In this document: piece by piece, positions 1 to 8,050 of the stretch
Layout: the number at the start of each line of letters is the position of its first letter
Position numbering within the stretch: the stretch's first letter is position 1
NCBI GenBank assembly: GCA_964517355.1
Contig: CAZFCK010000065.1
Location: 1 to 21,038, forward strand
DNA from: CAZFCK01 sp964517355
GTDB lineage: Bacteria; Desulfobacterota; Desulfovibrionia; Desulfovibrionales; Desulfovibrionaceae
DNA: 21,038 nucleotides
Direction: 5' to 3'
Notes under the pieces: generated by a model
Databases searched by the model: none
Seen by the model: the letters and a program-made list of their open reading frames with translations, nothing else
What the model was told of the DNA's origin: nothing
Made by a program: the position numbers and the translations under genes

Positions 1-504
1 TCTTATTTCCGCCTTTTTTAGTTCAGCCAGAGCCCGAACCCTTGTCTTGGTGGGAATGGTGTTGGCCTCAAATAGTTTTCTTTGCCGTTCATTTGTAAAG
101 GCAACAGATATGCCCACAGACGCTTCCGGCATTTGGCCGAGCAGGTCCAGATCTCTTAAAAACAGGTCTGATTTGGTCAGGATGCTTGCGGTAAAGTCTT
201 TTTCCAAAAGCAGGCTCAACACTTTTCGAGTCTCAAGGCACATTGCTTCGCAGGGTTGGTATGGGTCTGAAAAATAACCAAGGTAGATTCTTTGGGGCTG
301 AATTCCGTTCAGTTCGCGGGCAAGTTGTCCGGTTATGTCCCGGTGTTTTTGGATATGGTTTTGCCAGTCGGTTTCAGCCTGATTAAGGGCGTAGCAATAA
401 CGGCACAGGTGGGCGCACCCCACATAAGGGTCGATCTGAAAGTTATGGCCGGGAAGACTGCACCGGGTAAGCACCGGTCGTTCGGAGCAGATACTAAGCT
501 TCAT
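1..504 (-). CDS. SPL-like radical SAM protein, 3' end missing
   Basis: This leftward frame is open from an ATG at 504-502 to the window edge (168 codons), so the C-terminus is missing. The N-terminal half has a CX3CX2C cluster (Cys30, Cys34, Cys37, within GCAHLCRYCYA), which is the [4Fe-4S] ligand motif of radical SAM enzymes. The surrounding pattern (IDPYxGCxHxCxYCYA, then YLGYFSDPYQPCE) is that of the spore-photoproduct-lyase-like (SplB) radical SAM group, most of whose bacterial members have no assigned substrate. An AGGGG sequence lies just upstream of the ATG. The gene follows hypB by 31 bp on the same strand and is probably co-transcribed with hypAB. Family assignment is solid; the substrate is unknown and a hydrogenase link is only inferred from position. 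Confidence 0.85.
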   Translation of the reverse strand, partial: MKLSICSERPVLTRCSLPGHNFQIDPYVGCAHLCRYCYALNQAETDWQNHIQKHRDITGQLARELNGIQPQRIYLGYFSDPYQPCEAMCLETRKVLSLLLEKDFTASILTKSDLFLRDLDLLGQMPEASVGISVAFTNERQRKLFEANTIPTKTRVRALAELKKAEIR

Positions 505-535
505 AATTTTCCCCTGGTTTTGGGGAGGTTATGTC

Positions 536-1189
536 TTAAGCAGCCTTGACCCAGTCGATCAGCCAGTCTGTCCACTCATCAAGGCCCTGGCCTGTTTTGC
601 AGGAAATCTCAAATATTTTCTGGTTTGGATTGAGCTTGAGCGCGGTCTGGCGGATGCGGTTTAAGTCCACATCCAGATAAGGGGCCAGATCCATCTTATT
701 TATTAAAAGCGCTCCGGCCTTTTGGAAGAGCTGGGGATATTTGGCCGGTTTATCGTCACCTTCGGTCAGGGAGAGCACCGCCACCTTGAGGTCTTCCCCC
801 AGGTCAAAATCAACCGGGCAGACCAGGTTGCCAACATTTTCAATTATCAGCAGATCCAGGTTTTCCAGGTCAAAGGCTTCCAGGGCCTTTTGAATCATCG
901 GCGCATCCAGATGGCAGCCTCCCATGGTCTCGATCTGAAGCGCCTTGACCCCGCAGGCAGCCACCCTTTGGGCATCTTCCTGGGTTTGGATATCTCCTTC
1001 TATAACCGCAATCTTGAGATTTTTGGTGAGGTTGGCCAGGGATTTTTCCAGAATAGAGGTCTTGCCCGCCCCCGGACTGGAGATGAGGTTTATGGATTTC
1101 ACTCCGGCCCGGGCGAGTTTTCCGCGGTTGGTTTGGGCAAGGTCCTGGTTCGCCTTCAGCACCGGTTGGGAGAGATCTATTCGTTCCAT
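536..1189 (-). CDS. hypB: HypB, hydrogenase nickel incorporation GTPase
   Basis: HypB is the cytoplasmic GTPase that, with HypA, delivers Ni to the large subunit of [NiFe] hydrogenases. Visible motifs in the 217-residue protein are the P-loop SSPGAGKT (37-44), the switch-region ENVGNLVCPVDFDLGE, and the G4 motif NKMD (164-167). Cys92-His93 and Cys124 match the metal site of the G domain described for archaeal and bacterial HypB. There is no N-terminal CxxCGC motif or His-rich stretch, so this is the short form without an Ni-storage tail. I chose the ATG at 1189 over an in-frame ATG ten codons upstream, because AAGGAA lies six bases before it and the upstream start would overlap hypA. It starts 13 bp after the hypA stop. 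Confidence 0.95.
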   Translation of the reverse strand: MERIDLSQPVLKANQDLAQTNRGKLARAGVKSINLISSPGAGKTSILEKSLANLTKNLKIAVIEGDIQTQEDAQRVAACGVKALQIETMGGCHLDAPMIQKALEAFDLENLDLLIIENVGNLVCPVDFDLGEDLKVAVLSLTEGDDKPAKYPQLFQKAGALLINKMDLAPYLDVDLNRIRQTALKLNPNQKIFEISCKTGQGLDEWTDWLIDWVKAA

Positions 1190-1202
1190 TTCAAATTCCT
1201 TG

Positions 1203-1556
1203 CTAAGAGGGGGCCTCATCCACCTCTATATAATCCACCATAAGCTCCTGGCCCTTGTCCACCTCCACCCGGTCTGAAGAACAATAGGGGCAGGTGAATA
1301 CCGGCTCGGAAAAACTTATCTCTTTCTTACAATCAAGGCAGCGTCCGCTGACAGGCACTTTTTTTATCTCAAGCACCGCCTGGGCCGCTTCTGTATCCTC
1401 TTTGACCAGGTCAAAACAAAAGATAAGCGAATCCGGCGCTACATGTGTAAAAGCGCCCATGCTTATGCCAATCTTTGCTATTCTGGCCGCCTGGTTGCTC
1501 CTGGCCACCTGGACCACCATGTCCAAAAGTGACTGAGCCAGGGATAATTCGTGCAT
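1203..1556 (-). CDS. hypA: HypA, hydrogenase maturation nickel metallochaperone
   Basis: HypA binds Ni through its N-terminal MHE motif and hands it to HypB and the hydrogenase large subunit. The 117-residue protein starts MHELSLAQSLLDMV, with His2 as the conserved Ni ligand. Two CX2C pairs (Cys73/Cys76 and Cys89/Cys92) form the structural zinc site. Length and motif order match the family. The ribosome-binding site is weak (AAGAA). It is the first gene of a leftward hypA-hypB-radical SAM operon and diverges from the PBP gene. No hydrogenase structural gene is inside the window. Confidence 0.96.
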   Translation of the reverse strand: MHELSLAQSLLDMVVQVARSNQAARIAKIGISMGAFTHVAPDSLIFCFDLVKEDTEAAQAVLEIKKVPVSGRCLDCKKEISFSEPVFTCPYCSSDRVEVDKGQELMVDYIEVDEAPS

Positions 1557-1823
1557 AACTGGTTCTTTTCAGTAATTAACCGGTTACCTTGGTTACAATA
1601 AGGATATTGTATCCAAAGGTGTATCGCCGGGCCAGATACGGTTTCCAGGTTTGGGGCAAAATTCGTCTGAAAACTAACACGTATGCCGGTAAAGGGTCAA
1701 ATTGCGGTGTGTTGGCATGCATGTTGGGGTCTGGTAAAATCGGCAGATGGGAGTGTACTTATCGGCATTGCGCTGCTTTTTTGGAGGCTGTTCCCGATAT
1801 TGCCTCCTCACTCGGAGGTCTGA
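1557..1823. promoter_or_regulatory. Divergent hypA / PBP intergenic region with sigma70-like promoter
   Basis: On the plus strand TTGGCA (1712-1717), a 17-bp spacer and TAAAAT (1735-1740) make a good sigma70-type promoter for the PBP gene. On the hypA side I see a 10-bp palindrome TAACCGGTTA (1577-1586) and a small inverted repeat GGATA-TTG-TATCC (about 1602-1614), but no convincing -35/-10 pair. GGAGGT just before 1824 is the SD sequence for the TTG start of the PBP gene. Confidence 0.5.
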
Positions 1824-4217
1824 TTGTCCACCCGCAAACCCCGCAAAAAAAAGAAATCCGCCTGGAAAGTCATCAAGAAGATCTTTTTGTGGACCGGTCT
1901 TTTGGTCTTGATGGTGGGCGCCTTGGCCGGCGGCGTGGGTCTGGGCGCCTTGTATTGGATGAGTCAAGGCCTGCCCCGCATTGAGCGTTTGGCAGACTAC
2001 CGTCCCCCGGCCGTTACCCAGGTCTTGGCCAGAGACGGAAGCCTGATGGTGGAGTATTTTCATCAGCGTCGTTATGTGGTCCCCATCAGCGAAATACCGC
2101 CCCTGGTCTGCAAGGCCTTTGTTTCGGCGGAAGACGGCAATTTCTATAACCATCCCGGGGTGGATGTCTGGGGTATTGCCCGGGCCTTTTATGTGAACTT
2201 CAAGGCCGGGCGCACAGTGCAGGGGGCCAGCACCATTACCCAGCAGGTGGCCAAGATGCTTCTGCTCACCCCTAAACGCACCTGGGAACGCAAAATAAAA
2301 GAGGCCATTCTTGCTTATCGCATGGAGAAATATCTCAGCAAGGATGAGATCCTTTACCTTTATCTGAACCATATTTACCTGGGGCACGGCGCTCACGGTA
2401 TTGAAGCCGCGGCCCAGATTTATTTCGGAAAACACAGCCGCAACCTTAACCTGGCCGAGGCCGCTTTACTGGCCGGGTTGGTAAAGGCCCCCTCCCGTTA
2501 CAGCCCGATCAGGCACCCCCGCCGAGCCAGGACCAGGCAGGAATATGTCATCACCCGCATGGTTGAAGAGTCTTATCTGACCAGTGAGGAGGCTAAAGCC
2601 GCCCTCAACCAGAACCTGGATATACGCATCCATAAAAAAGACAGGGTGGATGCCCCTTATTATCAGGAATATGTGCGCCAGTGGCTGGAAGACAAATTCG
2701 GGCGCACCCAGTTATATGAGGGTGGCCTCACTGTGATAACTGCCTGTGATCCCGCACTGACCAGCTATGGCCAGGTAGCCATAGCCAAGGGATTGGAAGA
2801 CTTGACCAAACGTCAAGGCTTCCGTGGCCCCAAAGGCTTTATGAAAAGCGATCAGCTAAGGGAAGTAATAGAGCGCCCCATTCTGCCAGCCGGTCTGGAA
2901 GCCGGCCAGGAGGTGAGCGCTGTCGTGACCACGGTCTCACCCGATGAAGAGCAGGTCTCTTTTCGCATGGGCAATGCCCGGGGACTCTTGGACCCGGTGG
3001 ACGCCAAATGGGTGAGAAAAGGCAGAAAAAGCCCGGGACTCAAACCCGGCGATATCATGGACGTGCGTTTGGATGCCTTTGACCCCGCCAGGAACCTTTG
3101 GCATGTGGGGCTTTGCCCCACACCTTCGGCCCAGGCCGCCATATTGGCCATAGAGGCTGTCACCGGCAGGGTTAGGGTTATGATAGGCGGTCGGGATTTC
3201 TGGGAAAGTCAGTATAACCGGGCGGTTCAGGCCCATCGCCAGCCCGGTTCGGCTTTCAAGCCCTTTATTTTTTCCGCGGCCCTGGATCATCCGGTGCAGA
3301 AATGGAATTCGGCCACAGTGGTTATGGATTCGCCTGTGGTCTATGAAGACCCGGGCCAGCCCGGGGCCAAGTGGAAGCCCAAAAACTATGAAAACCGGTT
3401 TTACGGCCCCACCACCCTGCGCACCGCATTGGAGCATTCCCGAAACGTGGTTACGGTAAAGATCCTCTCAGCCTTGGGTATGGATTACACCATTGACTAT
3501 ATAAAACGTTTTGGCATCCAAAGCCCACTGACTCCCAACCTTTCCTTGGCCTTGGGCACCAGCGGGGTGAGCCTTTTGGAATTGACTCAGGCCTATTCGG
3601 TTTTTGTGAACCAGGGGCTCTTGGTGGAGCCGGTATGTGTGGAAAAGGTTATAGATCGCCATGGCCAGGTAATTTTCGAGGCCAAGCCCCATAAAGAACA
3701 GGTCATTCCCGAGCAGACCAGCTTTTTGGTCACCCACCTTTTAAGGGGTGTGGTGGAAAACGGCACCGGCCGAAAAATGAAGCAGTTGAATCGGCCTGTG
3801 GCAGGCAAGACCGGAACCACAAACGATCTGCGCGACGCCTGGTTCCTGGGCTTTTCCCCTCAGTTGGTTTGCGGGGTCTGGGTGGGGCAGGATGACAACC
3901 AGCCCCTGGGGCGGCGCGAAACCGGGGCTAGGGCAGCCGGTCCCATCTGGTTGGAGTTTATGAAGGAGGCTCTCAAGGACCTGCCTCCCATGGATTTTAC
4001 GGTTCCGGAAGGAGTGGTTTTTGCGAGGATAAATCACGATACCGGTAGGGCCATACCAACCGGTAGTCCGGGCGGTTTTTTCGAGGCCTTTAAGGCGGGA
4101 ACCGAGCCCGCGCCTCAGGATGCGCCCACGGCTGGTGAAACCACGCCCAGGGCCGAAGATTTTCTGCAGGCGGAGACCTTTGCCCCAGCTCCAACTCCAC
4201 CGCCCGAGCAGAATTAG
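1824..4217 (+). CDS. Penicillin-binding protein 1A, bifunctional transglycosylase/transpeptidase
   Basis: This class A PBP polymerises lipid II into glycan strands and cross-links the peptides on the outer face of the inner membrane. The 797-residue protein has a basic cytoplasmic tail (RKPRKKKKSAWK), one membrane anchor (about 20-46), then a GT51 domain with catalytic Glu103 in SAEDGNFYNHPG, GASTITQQVAK (134-144) and EILYLYLNHIYLGHGAHG. The C-terminal transpeptidase domain has SAFK (Ser476, Lys479), SRN (539-541) and KTGT (662-665). The tail is Pro/Ala/Glu-rich. The start is TTG at 1824, chosen because GGAGGT sits six bases upstream and the sequence then runs straight into the basic tail. 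It is monocistronic and ends at a strong terminator. Confidence 0.96.
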   Translation: MSTRKPRKKKKSAWKVIKKIFLWTGLLVLMVGALAGGVGLGALYWMSQGLPRIERLADYRPPAVTQVLARDGSLMVEYFHQRRYVVPISEIPPLVCKAFVSAEDGNFYNHPGVDVWGIARAFYVNFKAGRTVQGASTITQQVAKMLLLTPKRTWERKIKEAILAYRMEKYLSKDEILYLYLNHIYLGHGAHGIEAAAQIYFGKHSRNLNLAEAALLAGLVKAPSRYSPIRHPRRARTRQEYVITRMVEESYLTSEEAKAALNQNLDIRIHKKDRVDAPYYQEYVRQWLEDKFGRTQLYEGGLTVITACDPALTSYGQVAIAKGLEDLTKRQGFRGPKGFMKSDQLREVIERPILPAGLEAGQEVSAVVTTVSPDEEQVSFRMGNARGLLDPVDAKWVRKGRKSPGLKPGDIMDVRLDAFDPARNLWHVGLCPTPSAQAAILAIEAVTGRVRVMIGGRDFWESQYNRAVQAHRQPGSAFKPFIFSAALDHPVQKWNSATVVMDSPVVYEDPGQPGAKWKPKNYENRFYGPTTLRTALEHSRNVVTVKILSALGMDYTIDYIKRFGIQSPLTPNLSLALGTSGVSLLELTQAYSVFVNQGLLVEPVCVEKVIDRHGQVIFEAKPHKEQVIPEQTSFLVTHLLRGVVENGTGRKMKQLNRPVAGKTGTTNDLRDAWFLGFSPQLVCGVWVGQDDNQPLGRRETGARAAGPIWLEFMKEALKDLPPMDFTVPEGVVFARINHDTGRAIPTGSPGGFFEAFKAGTEPAPQDAPTAGETTPRAEDFLQAETFAPAPTPPPEQN

Positions 4218-4238
4218 CCAGGTTATGGATAGACAAAA

Positions 4239-4274
4239 ATAAACGCCGCTTAACCTGTGCTAAGCGGCGTTTAT
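4239..4274. terminator. Bidirectional intrinsic terminator between PBP1A and CBS-ACT genes
   Basis: A perfect 14-bp inverted repeat (ATAAACGCCGCTTA at 4239-4252 and its complement at 4261-4274) with an 8-nt loop lies between two convergent genes. The A/T-rich outer ends supply U-rich tails in both directions. Confidence 0.9.
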
Positions 4275-4293
4275 CTATTCAGCTCCAAGCGGG

Positions 4294-4962
4294 CTAGAGG
4301 TTGCCCAACTCGTCTTTGATGATATGCAGGACAGTGAAGTCCCGTTCCAGGGCCTGGATCAAGGTCTCCATCTTGGATTCGGGCAGATCCGCCACCCTGA
4401 TGCTTACATGCCTGGTGCCTTCTTCGCACATTTCATAGGAGGTGACAATGCTCACCATCCTGCCGCCATGCTGCCTGATGACATCGGCCACTTCCTTGAT
4501 GGAGCCGGGCCGGTCTTCCAGCACAAAGGCAAAAAGCACTCCGCCCCTGTAAACACCTGTGATGGTGGTCAAGACCCTGAAAACATCACCCTGGGAAAGG
4601 ATGCCCACCAGTTTGCCGTCTTCCACCACCGGCAGGCCGGTGACCTTGTGTTCCAGCATGATCACCGCCGCTTTTTCCACTGTGTCGGAGGGTGCGATGG
4701 AGATGACCTTGCGGGTCATGATGTCTTTGACCTTGAGTTCGCTCAGCAGGTAGTAAAGCTCATGTACATCAAGGGTGGTGGCTTTACTGGGGCTGGCTTC
4801 CTTGAGATCCCGATCGCTCACAATACCGATAACCTCGTCGTCGTCATTGATCACGGGCAAACGGCGGACATTGTTTTCCTTCATGATCTGTGAGGACTTC
4901 ATTACAGAAGTGTCCGGCTTCACAGTGATGGGATCGGTGGTCATCCAATCCTTGACCAGCAT
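4294..4962 (-). CDS. CBS-CBS-ACT domain protein (AcuB-like)
   Basis: The 222-residue cytoplasmic protein has two CBS domains and a C-terminal ACT domain. CBS1 (about 1-60) opens with VKDWMTTDPITVKPDTSV and contains RRLPVIND and GIVSDRDL. CBS2 (about 75-135) has VKDIMTRKVISIAPSDTVEKA and TGLPVVEDGKLVGILS. The ACT domain (about 140-215) has the hallmark LEDRPGSIKEVADVI. CBS pairs usually bind adenine nucleotides and ACT domains bind small ligands such as amino acids, so this is probably a ligand-sensing regulator. Its target is not visible. I chose the ATG at 4962 because GGGAGG lies seven bases upstream; an ATG two codons earlier is too close to the SD, and the 60-codon open extension upstream has no CBS-like content. 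Confidence 0.88.
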   Translation of the reverse strand: MLVKDWMTTDPITVKPDTSVMKSSQIMKENNVRRLPVINDDDEVIGIVSDRDLKEASPSKATTLDVHELYYLLSELKVKDIMTRKVISIAPSDTVEKAAVIMLEHKVTGLPVVEDGKLVGILSQGDVFRVLTTITGVYRGGVLFAFVLEDRPGSIKEVADVIRQHGGRMVSIVTSYEMCEEGTRHVSIRVADLPESKMETLIQALERDFTVLHIIKDELGNL

Positions 4963-5438
4963 GGGCATTCCTCCCTGGTTGGCAAGAAAGAAGCAAACTG
5001 GGAGGCTTTTGAGGTCGCCTCCCTGCAGTCTTGCAAGTTGGTTAATACCAGAATTTACAGAGCGCCCGAAGACGCCGGATTTTTTGACGGTGCAATACCT
5101 GTTGCATCCGCTGTTGCAAAATGGCTGTTGCCCTGTTGCAAGCCGCACCGCTTTACCTGTCTATCTGGTGTTTAACGCCGATTTATATAGATCAGGCCTT
5201 TAAAGGCTCTTTTCCCAAAAGGACTGCTTTCAAGCAGAGAAGATTAATAAGTGTTGCGTGACTCTTATATCAATCTGTGTCACGTCCTTGCTTCCCGGCT
5301 TACTGGAATGAATCACCAATTCCACTCTAACACAGTTGTGGCACAGGTTCCATCAAGATACAATCCATCACTGGTGATTTGTCAAGTTATTTCCTTTTAG
5401 TTAACGGCACGTAGCCTCTGCTCGCGGGTGAATGATAT
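4963..5438. promoter_or_regulatory. Divergent control region between CBS-ACT gene and DinG-like helicase gene
   Basis: No gene is evident in these 476 bp. For the rightward helicase gene, TTGTGG (5336-5341), a 17-bp spacer and TACAAT (5359-5364) form a sigma70-like promoter. AATCACC (5311-5317) and GGTGATT (5373-5379) flank it as inverted repeats, and ATCAC-TG-GTGAT (5367-5378) is an operator-like palindrome at the likely start site. For the leftward CBS-ACT gene, an extended -10 (TGG-TATTAA, -10 at 5047-5042 on the minus strand) lies about 80 bp upstream of the start. GCCTTTAAAGGC (5196-5207) is a perfect 12-bp palindrome. Confidence 0.45.
5099..5139. repeat. Four copies of a CTGTTGC heptamer upstream of CBS-ACT gene
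   Basis: CTGTTGC occurs at 5099, 5111, 5125 and 5133 (GCAACAG on the strand of the CBS-ACT gene), all in the same orientation within 41 bp. They lie roughly 60-100 bp upstream of the proposed -10 of the CBS-ACT gene, a position suitable for an activator or repressor site array. The function is inferred from placement only. Confidence 0.4.
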
Positions 5439-7361
5439 ATGGGCGGTAAAAACCCCTTGGATATGGGAGCCTTTTTAGGCGACCAAAGCCCTTTAAAAGA
5501 AAAAATCAAAGGATTTTCTCCCAGGGAGGGGCAGATCCAGATGGCCGAGGCTGTGACTGATTGCCTTTCCAAGGAAATCCCCCTTTTGGTGGAAGCCGGC
5601 ACCGGCACCGGTAAAACCCTGGCCTATCTCACTCCTGCCGTGGCCCTGGGGCTGAAGGTGGTGGTGAGCACCGGCACCAAAAATTTACAGGATCAGGTGA
5701 ACAATAAGGAGCTGCCCCTTTTAAGGAACTGCGTCAAGCCGGACCTGCGCTGGGCGGTTTTAAAGGGGCGGGCAAATTACCTTTGCCTGCGCCGTTATGA
5801 GGCTTTGGCCGCCCAACCCGAACTTGCGCTGGCCGGAGGGGACAAGGGCCTTGAAATGCTTGAGACCTGGGTCAAGGAGACCAGGACCGGAGACCTGGAC
5901 CAGGTGCGGGGCAAAGGTCTTACCAGCCAGCTCATAAGCGAGATCACCTCCAATTCCGAGCAGTGCCTGGGCGGACGCTGTCCGCGCAGGGAATCCTGTT
6001 TTTTAATGGAGGCCAGGAAAAAGGCGGCCGAGGCGGACATTGTGGTGGTGAATCACCATCTTTTCCTGGCGGATCTGAAGCTCAAGTCAGAGGGCCATGG
6101 CGAGGCCCTGCCCAGGTATCAGGCGGTTGTTTTTGATGAGGCCCACCTTATGGCCGATGTGGCCACCCAGGTCTTTGGGGTGAGTGTTTCCAGAAGGCGT
6201 TTGTCTGTTCTGCTGCGCGATCTGGGCAAAGAGGCCGGGCAGAGCGCTGCCGTGATGCAGGCCGGCGCCGCCTGTGAAAAGGCCGGGGCCGGACTTTTTG
6301 CCAAGCTTTTAAGCTTGGCCGCTCCGGCCGGAACCATGGCCCTGACCAGCAAACATTTGGAAAAGTTGGCCCCTCAAGGGGAGAAATTGAGCCAGGCCCT
6401 GGAAGGGCTCATAACCACCTTGGGCGGCAATGAAGAACAAGAGGCCCTGGCCGAAAGGGCAAAGTCCATAGTCCATGATTTAAAGGCCGTGGCCCAGCCT
6501 GTTGCCGGTTTTACCGTGGCCTGGGCCCAGGCGCGGGGCAAGGGCGTGGCCCTTAATCTCTCCCCGGTGGAGGTAGGCCCCCATCTGGAGGCCGCGCTTT
6601 ACCAGGAATACGGAGCCCTGGTCTTTACCAGCGCCACCTTGGCCCCGGCCGGAGACCTGGAGCCGGCCCGGGCCAGGCTGGGCTTGCCCTATGAAAGCAA
6701 AAAGCTGGTGGTTGCCTCGCCCTTTGATCCGGCTCATCAGTCACTGCTTTATGTTCCCAAGACCATGCCCCCGCCCCAGGCCCGCAATTTTGTGCAGGAA
6801 GTTGCCAAGGAAGTGGAGTCCCTGCTCGAACTTAGCGGGGGCCGGGCCTTTGTGCTTTTCACCTCTTATAGAAACCTGGAGGCGGTGAGCAGGCTTTTGA
6901 TTCCGGAGCTGCCTTATCATTGCCTGGTGCAGGGACAAGCCCCCAGGACCAGTCTTTTGGAGAAGTTTGTAAAGAAATCCCCCAGTGTGCTCTTTGCCAC
7001 ATCCAGTTTTTGGCAGGGAGTGGATGTGCCGGGAGAGGAGCTCTCGGCCGTGATAGTGGACAAACTGCCTTTTTCTCCGCCGGATGATCCCTTGGTGGCG
7101 GCGCGCATGGAAAAGCTGGAGCAGGACGGCAAGAGCGGTTTTGCCCATCTCATGGTTCCCGAGGCCATACTCACCCTGCGTCAGGGCCTGGGGAGGCTGT
7201 TGCGCACCGCGGAGGACAGGGGGCTTTTGGCTGTGCTGGATGTGCGCTTATTTACCAAGGGCTATGGCAGAAGGTTTCTAAAGGCCCTGGAACCCATTCC
7301 CCACACCAGAAAGATTGAGGATGTAAAGGCATTCTTTAATCAGGAAAAAACAGCCGGCTAG
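5439..7361 (+). CDS. DinG/YoaA-type ATP-dependent helicase with Fe-S cluster (XPD-like)
   Basis: This is a 640-residue superfamily 2 DNA helicase of the DinG/XPD family, which unwinds forked DNA, R-loops or repair intermediates 5' to 3'. Walker A is EAGTGTGKT (52-60) and the DEAH box is in VVFDEAHLMAD (230-240). Between them four cysteines (116, 176, 181, 187; ANYLCLRRY and QCLGGRCPRRESC) match the Fe-S cluster ligands that distinguish this group. TSATL and the C-terminal LRQGLGRLLRTAEDRG (motif VI, Arg finger) are present. There is no N-terminal exonuclease domain, so it resembles E. coli DinG/YoaA rather than the Gram-positive fusion form. The ATG at 5439 has a poor SD, but no better in-frame start is visible. 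It is probably monocistronic and converges with the YIP1 array. Confidence 0.92.
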   Translation: MGGKNPLDMGAFLGDQSPLKEKIKGFSPREGQIQMAEAVTDCLSKEIPLLVEAGTGTGKTLAYLTPAVALGLKVVVSTGTKNLQDQVNNKELPLLRNCVKPDLRWAVLKGRANYLCLRRYEALAAQPELALAGGDKGLEMLETWVKETRTGDLDQVRGKGLTSQLISEITSNSEQCLGGRCPRRESCFLMEARKKAAEADIVVVNHHLFLADLKLKSEGHGEALPRYQAVVFDEAHLMADVATQVFGVSVSRRRLSVLLRDLGKEAGQSAAVMQAGAACEKAGAGLFAKLLSLAAPAGTMALTSKHLEKLAPQGEKLSQALEGLITTLGGNEEQEALAERAKSIVHDLKAVAQPVAGFTVAWAQARGKGVALNLSPVEVGPHLEAALYQEYGALVFTSATLAPAGDLEPARARLGLPYESKKLVVASPFDPAHQSLLYVPKTMPPPQARNFVQEVAKEVESLLELSGGRAFVLFTSYRNLEAVSRLLIPELPYHCLVQGQAPRTSLLEKFVKKSPSVLFATSSFWQGVDVPGEELSAVIVDKLPFSPPDDPLVAARMEKLEQDGKSGFAHLMVPEAILTLRQGLGRLLRTAEDRGLLAVLDVRLFTKGYGRRFLKALEPIPHTRKIEDVKAFFNQEKTAG

Positions 7362-7403
7362 CAGAGATGGCAAAAGGCCTTTATCTGATCCCGCAGGCCG
7401 ATC

Positions 7404-8015
7404 CTATAGGGAGAGGGACAAGGCCCCCAGCCAGGCCAGGATAAAAGGAGCGGCCATGGCCCATACCACCTTGCGGGGATGGATTGCATGTAGATTGGCA
7501 ATTGCCGCCACCATAATGACCAGGTTCCATATCATCCCCAACTGCCTGCCGATAAACGGCAGGGCGAATAAGGGGAATACCGCCAGGCTGTAAAAAACCG
7601 CTCCCACTGTGGAACCCAGGCTTTTCAAAGGACGCCAGAGAAAAAGATGCAGTATAAGAGCCTCTAAGCCTAGAAGCAAAACCAGGTTAAGGGCTCCGGT
7701 CAAACTCTGGGCGCAAAAGGTGTTAAGAGTAATCCTGCCGCTTAAAAAATTCCCCATATTCAGAAAAAAAGAGGCAAAAAAAGAGGCGGGCAGGGCAAAG
7801 GCCAGGCCTTTTTTCCAGGTTGGACGGGAAGGGCCTGAAAATGATTTCCCTGGATGAAAAAGGATCTGCCTGATGGTGCGCAAAAACGCGCCTGCATCCA
7901 TGCGCCCTTCCCAGGGCAGGGGATGGTTCCCGGGATCTACCCTGTCTTTTGGGGAGCCGCCTGGGTATTGGCTGGGGTTTATTTTTGTATAAAGGTTTTG
8001 CGGGGCGTTAATCAT
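7404..8015 (-). CDS. YIP1-family membrane protein lacking the zinc ribbon (copy YIP1-1)
   Basis: The 203-residue protein keeps the Pro-rich linker and the pre-membrane motif of the array (PWEG at 34-37, AFLRTIRQILFHPGKSF at 43-59), followed by about five hydrophobic segments. The conserved family positions are present: His123 (ILHLFL), Trp163 (MIWNL) and His176 (IANLH). The N-terminal four-cysteine ribbon found in the neighbours is absent, so it may partner with a ribbon-bearing copy rather than act alone. It follows YIP1-2 by 35 bp in a GC-rich operon and is the last gene. No clear SD precedes the ATG at 8015; a later ATG (codon 39) has GGAAGGG upstream but would cut the conserved PWEG motif. 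YIP1 domains in bacteria are of unknown function. Confidence 0.75.
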   Translation of the reverse strand: MINAPQNLYTKINPSQYPGGSPKDRVDPGNHPLPWEGRMDAGAFLRTIRQILFHPGKSFSGPSRPTWKKGLAFALPASFFASFFLNMGNFLSGRITLNTFCAQSLTGALNLVLLLGLEALILHLFLWRPLKSLGSTVGAVFYSLAVFPLFALPFIGRQLGMIWNLVIMVAAIANLHAIHPRKVVWAMAAPFILAWLGALSLSL

Positions 8016-8050
8016 ATGTTGGTTAACCGGTTCGGACCAGTTTGGGGGCT

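Noticed and set aside
722..1277. Long plus-strand open frames opposite hypB/hypA
   Set aside because: They are antisense shadows of hypB and hypA, whose motifs are unambiguous; the frames have no SD or domain.
1712..1728. Possible sigma54 promoter (TGGCATG-N4-TTGG) before PBP1A
   Set aside because: The essential GC at -12 is GG here, and the same bases form a better sigma70 -35 with a 17-bp spacer.
1674..2435. A 253-codon leftward frame opposite the PBP1A start
   Set aside because: It is antisense to the GT51 domain, has low-complexity Gln/Gly/His content and no recognisable motif.
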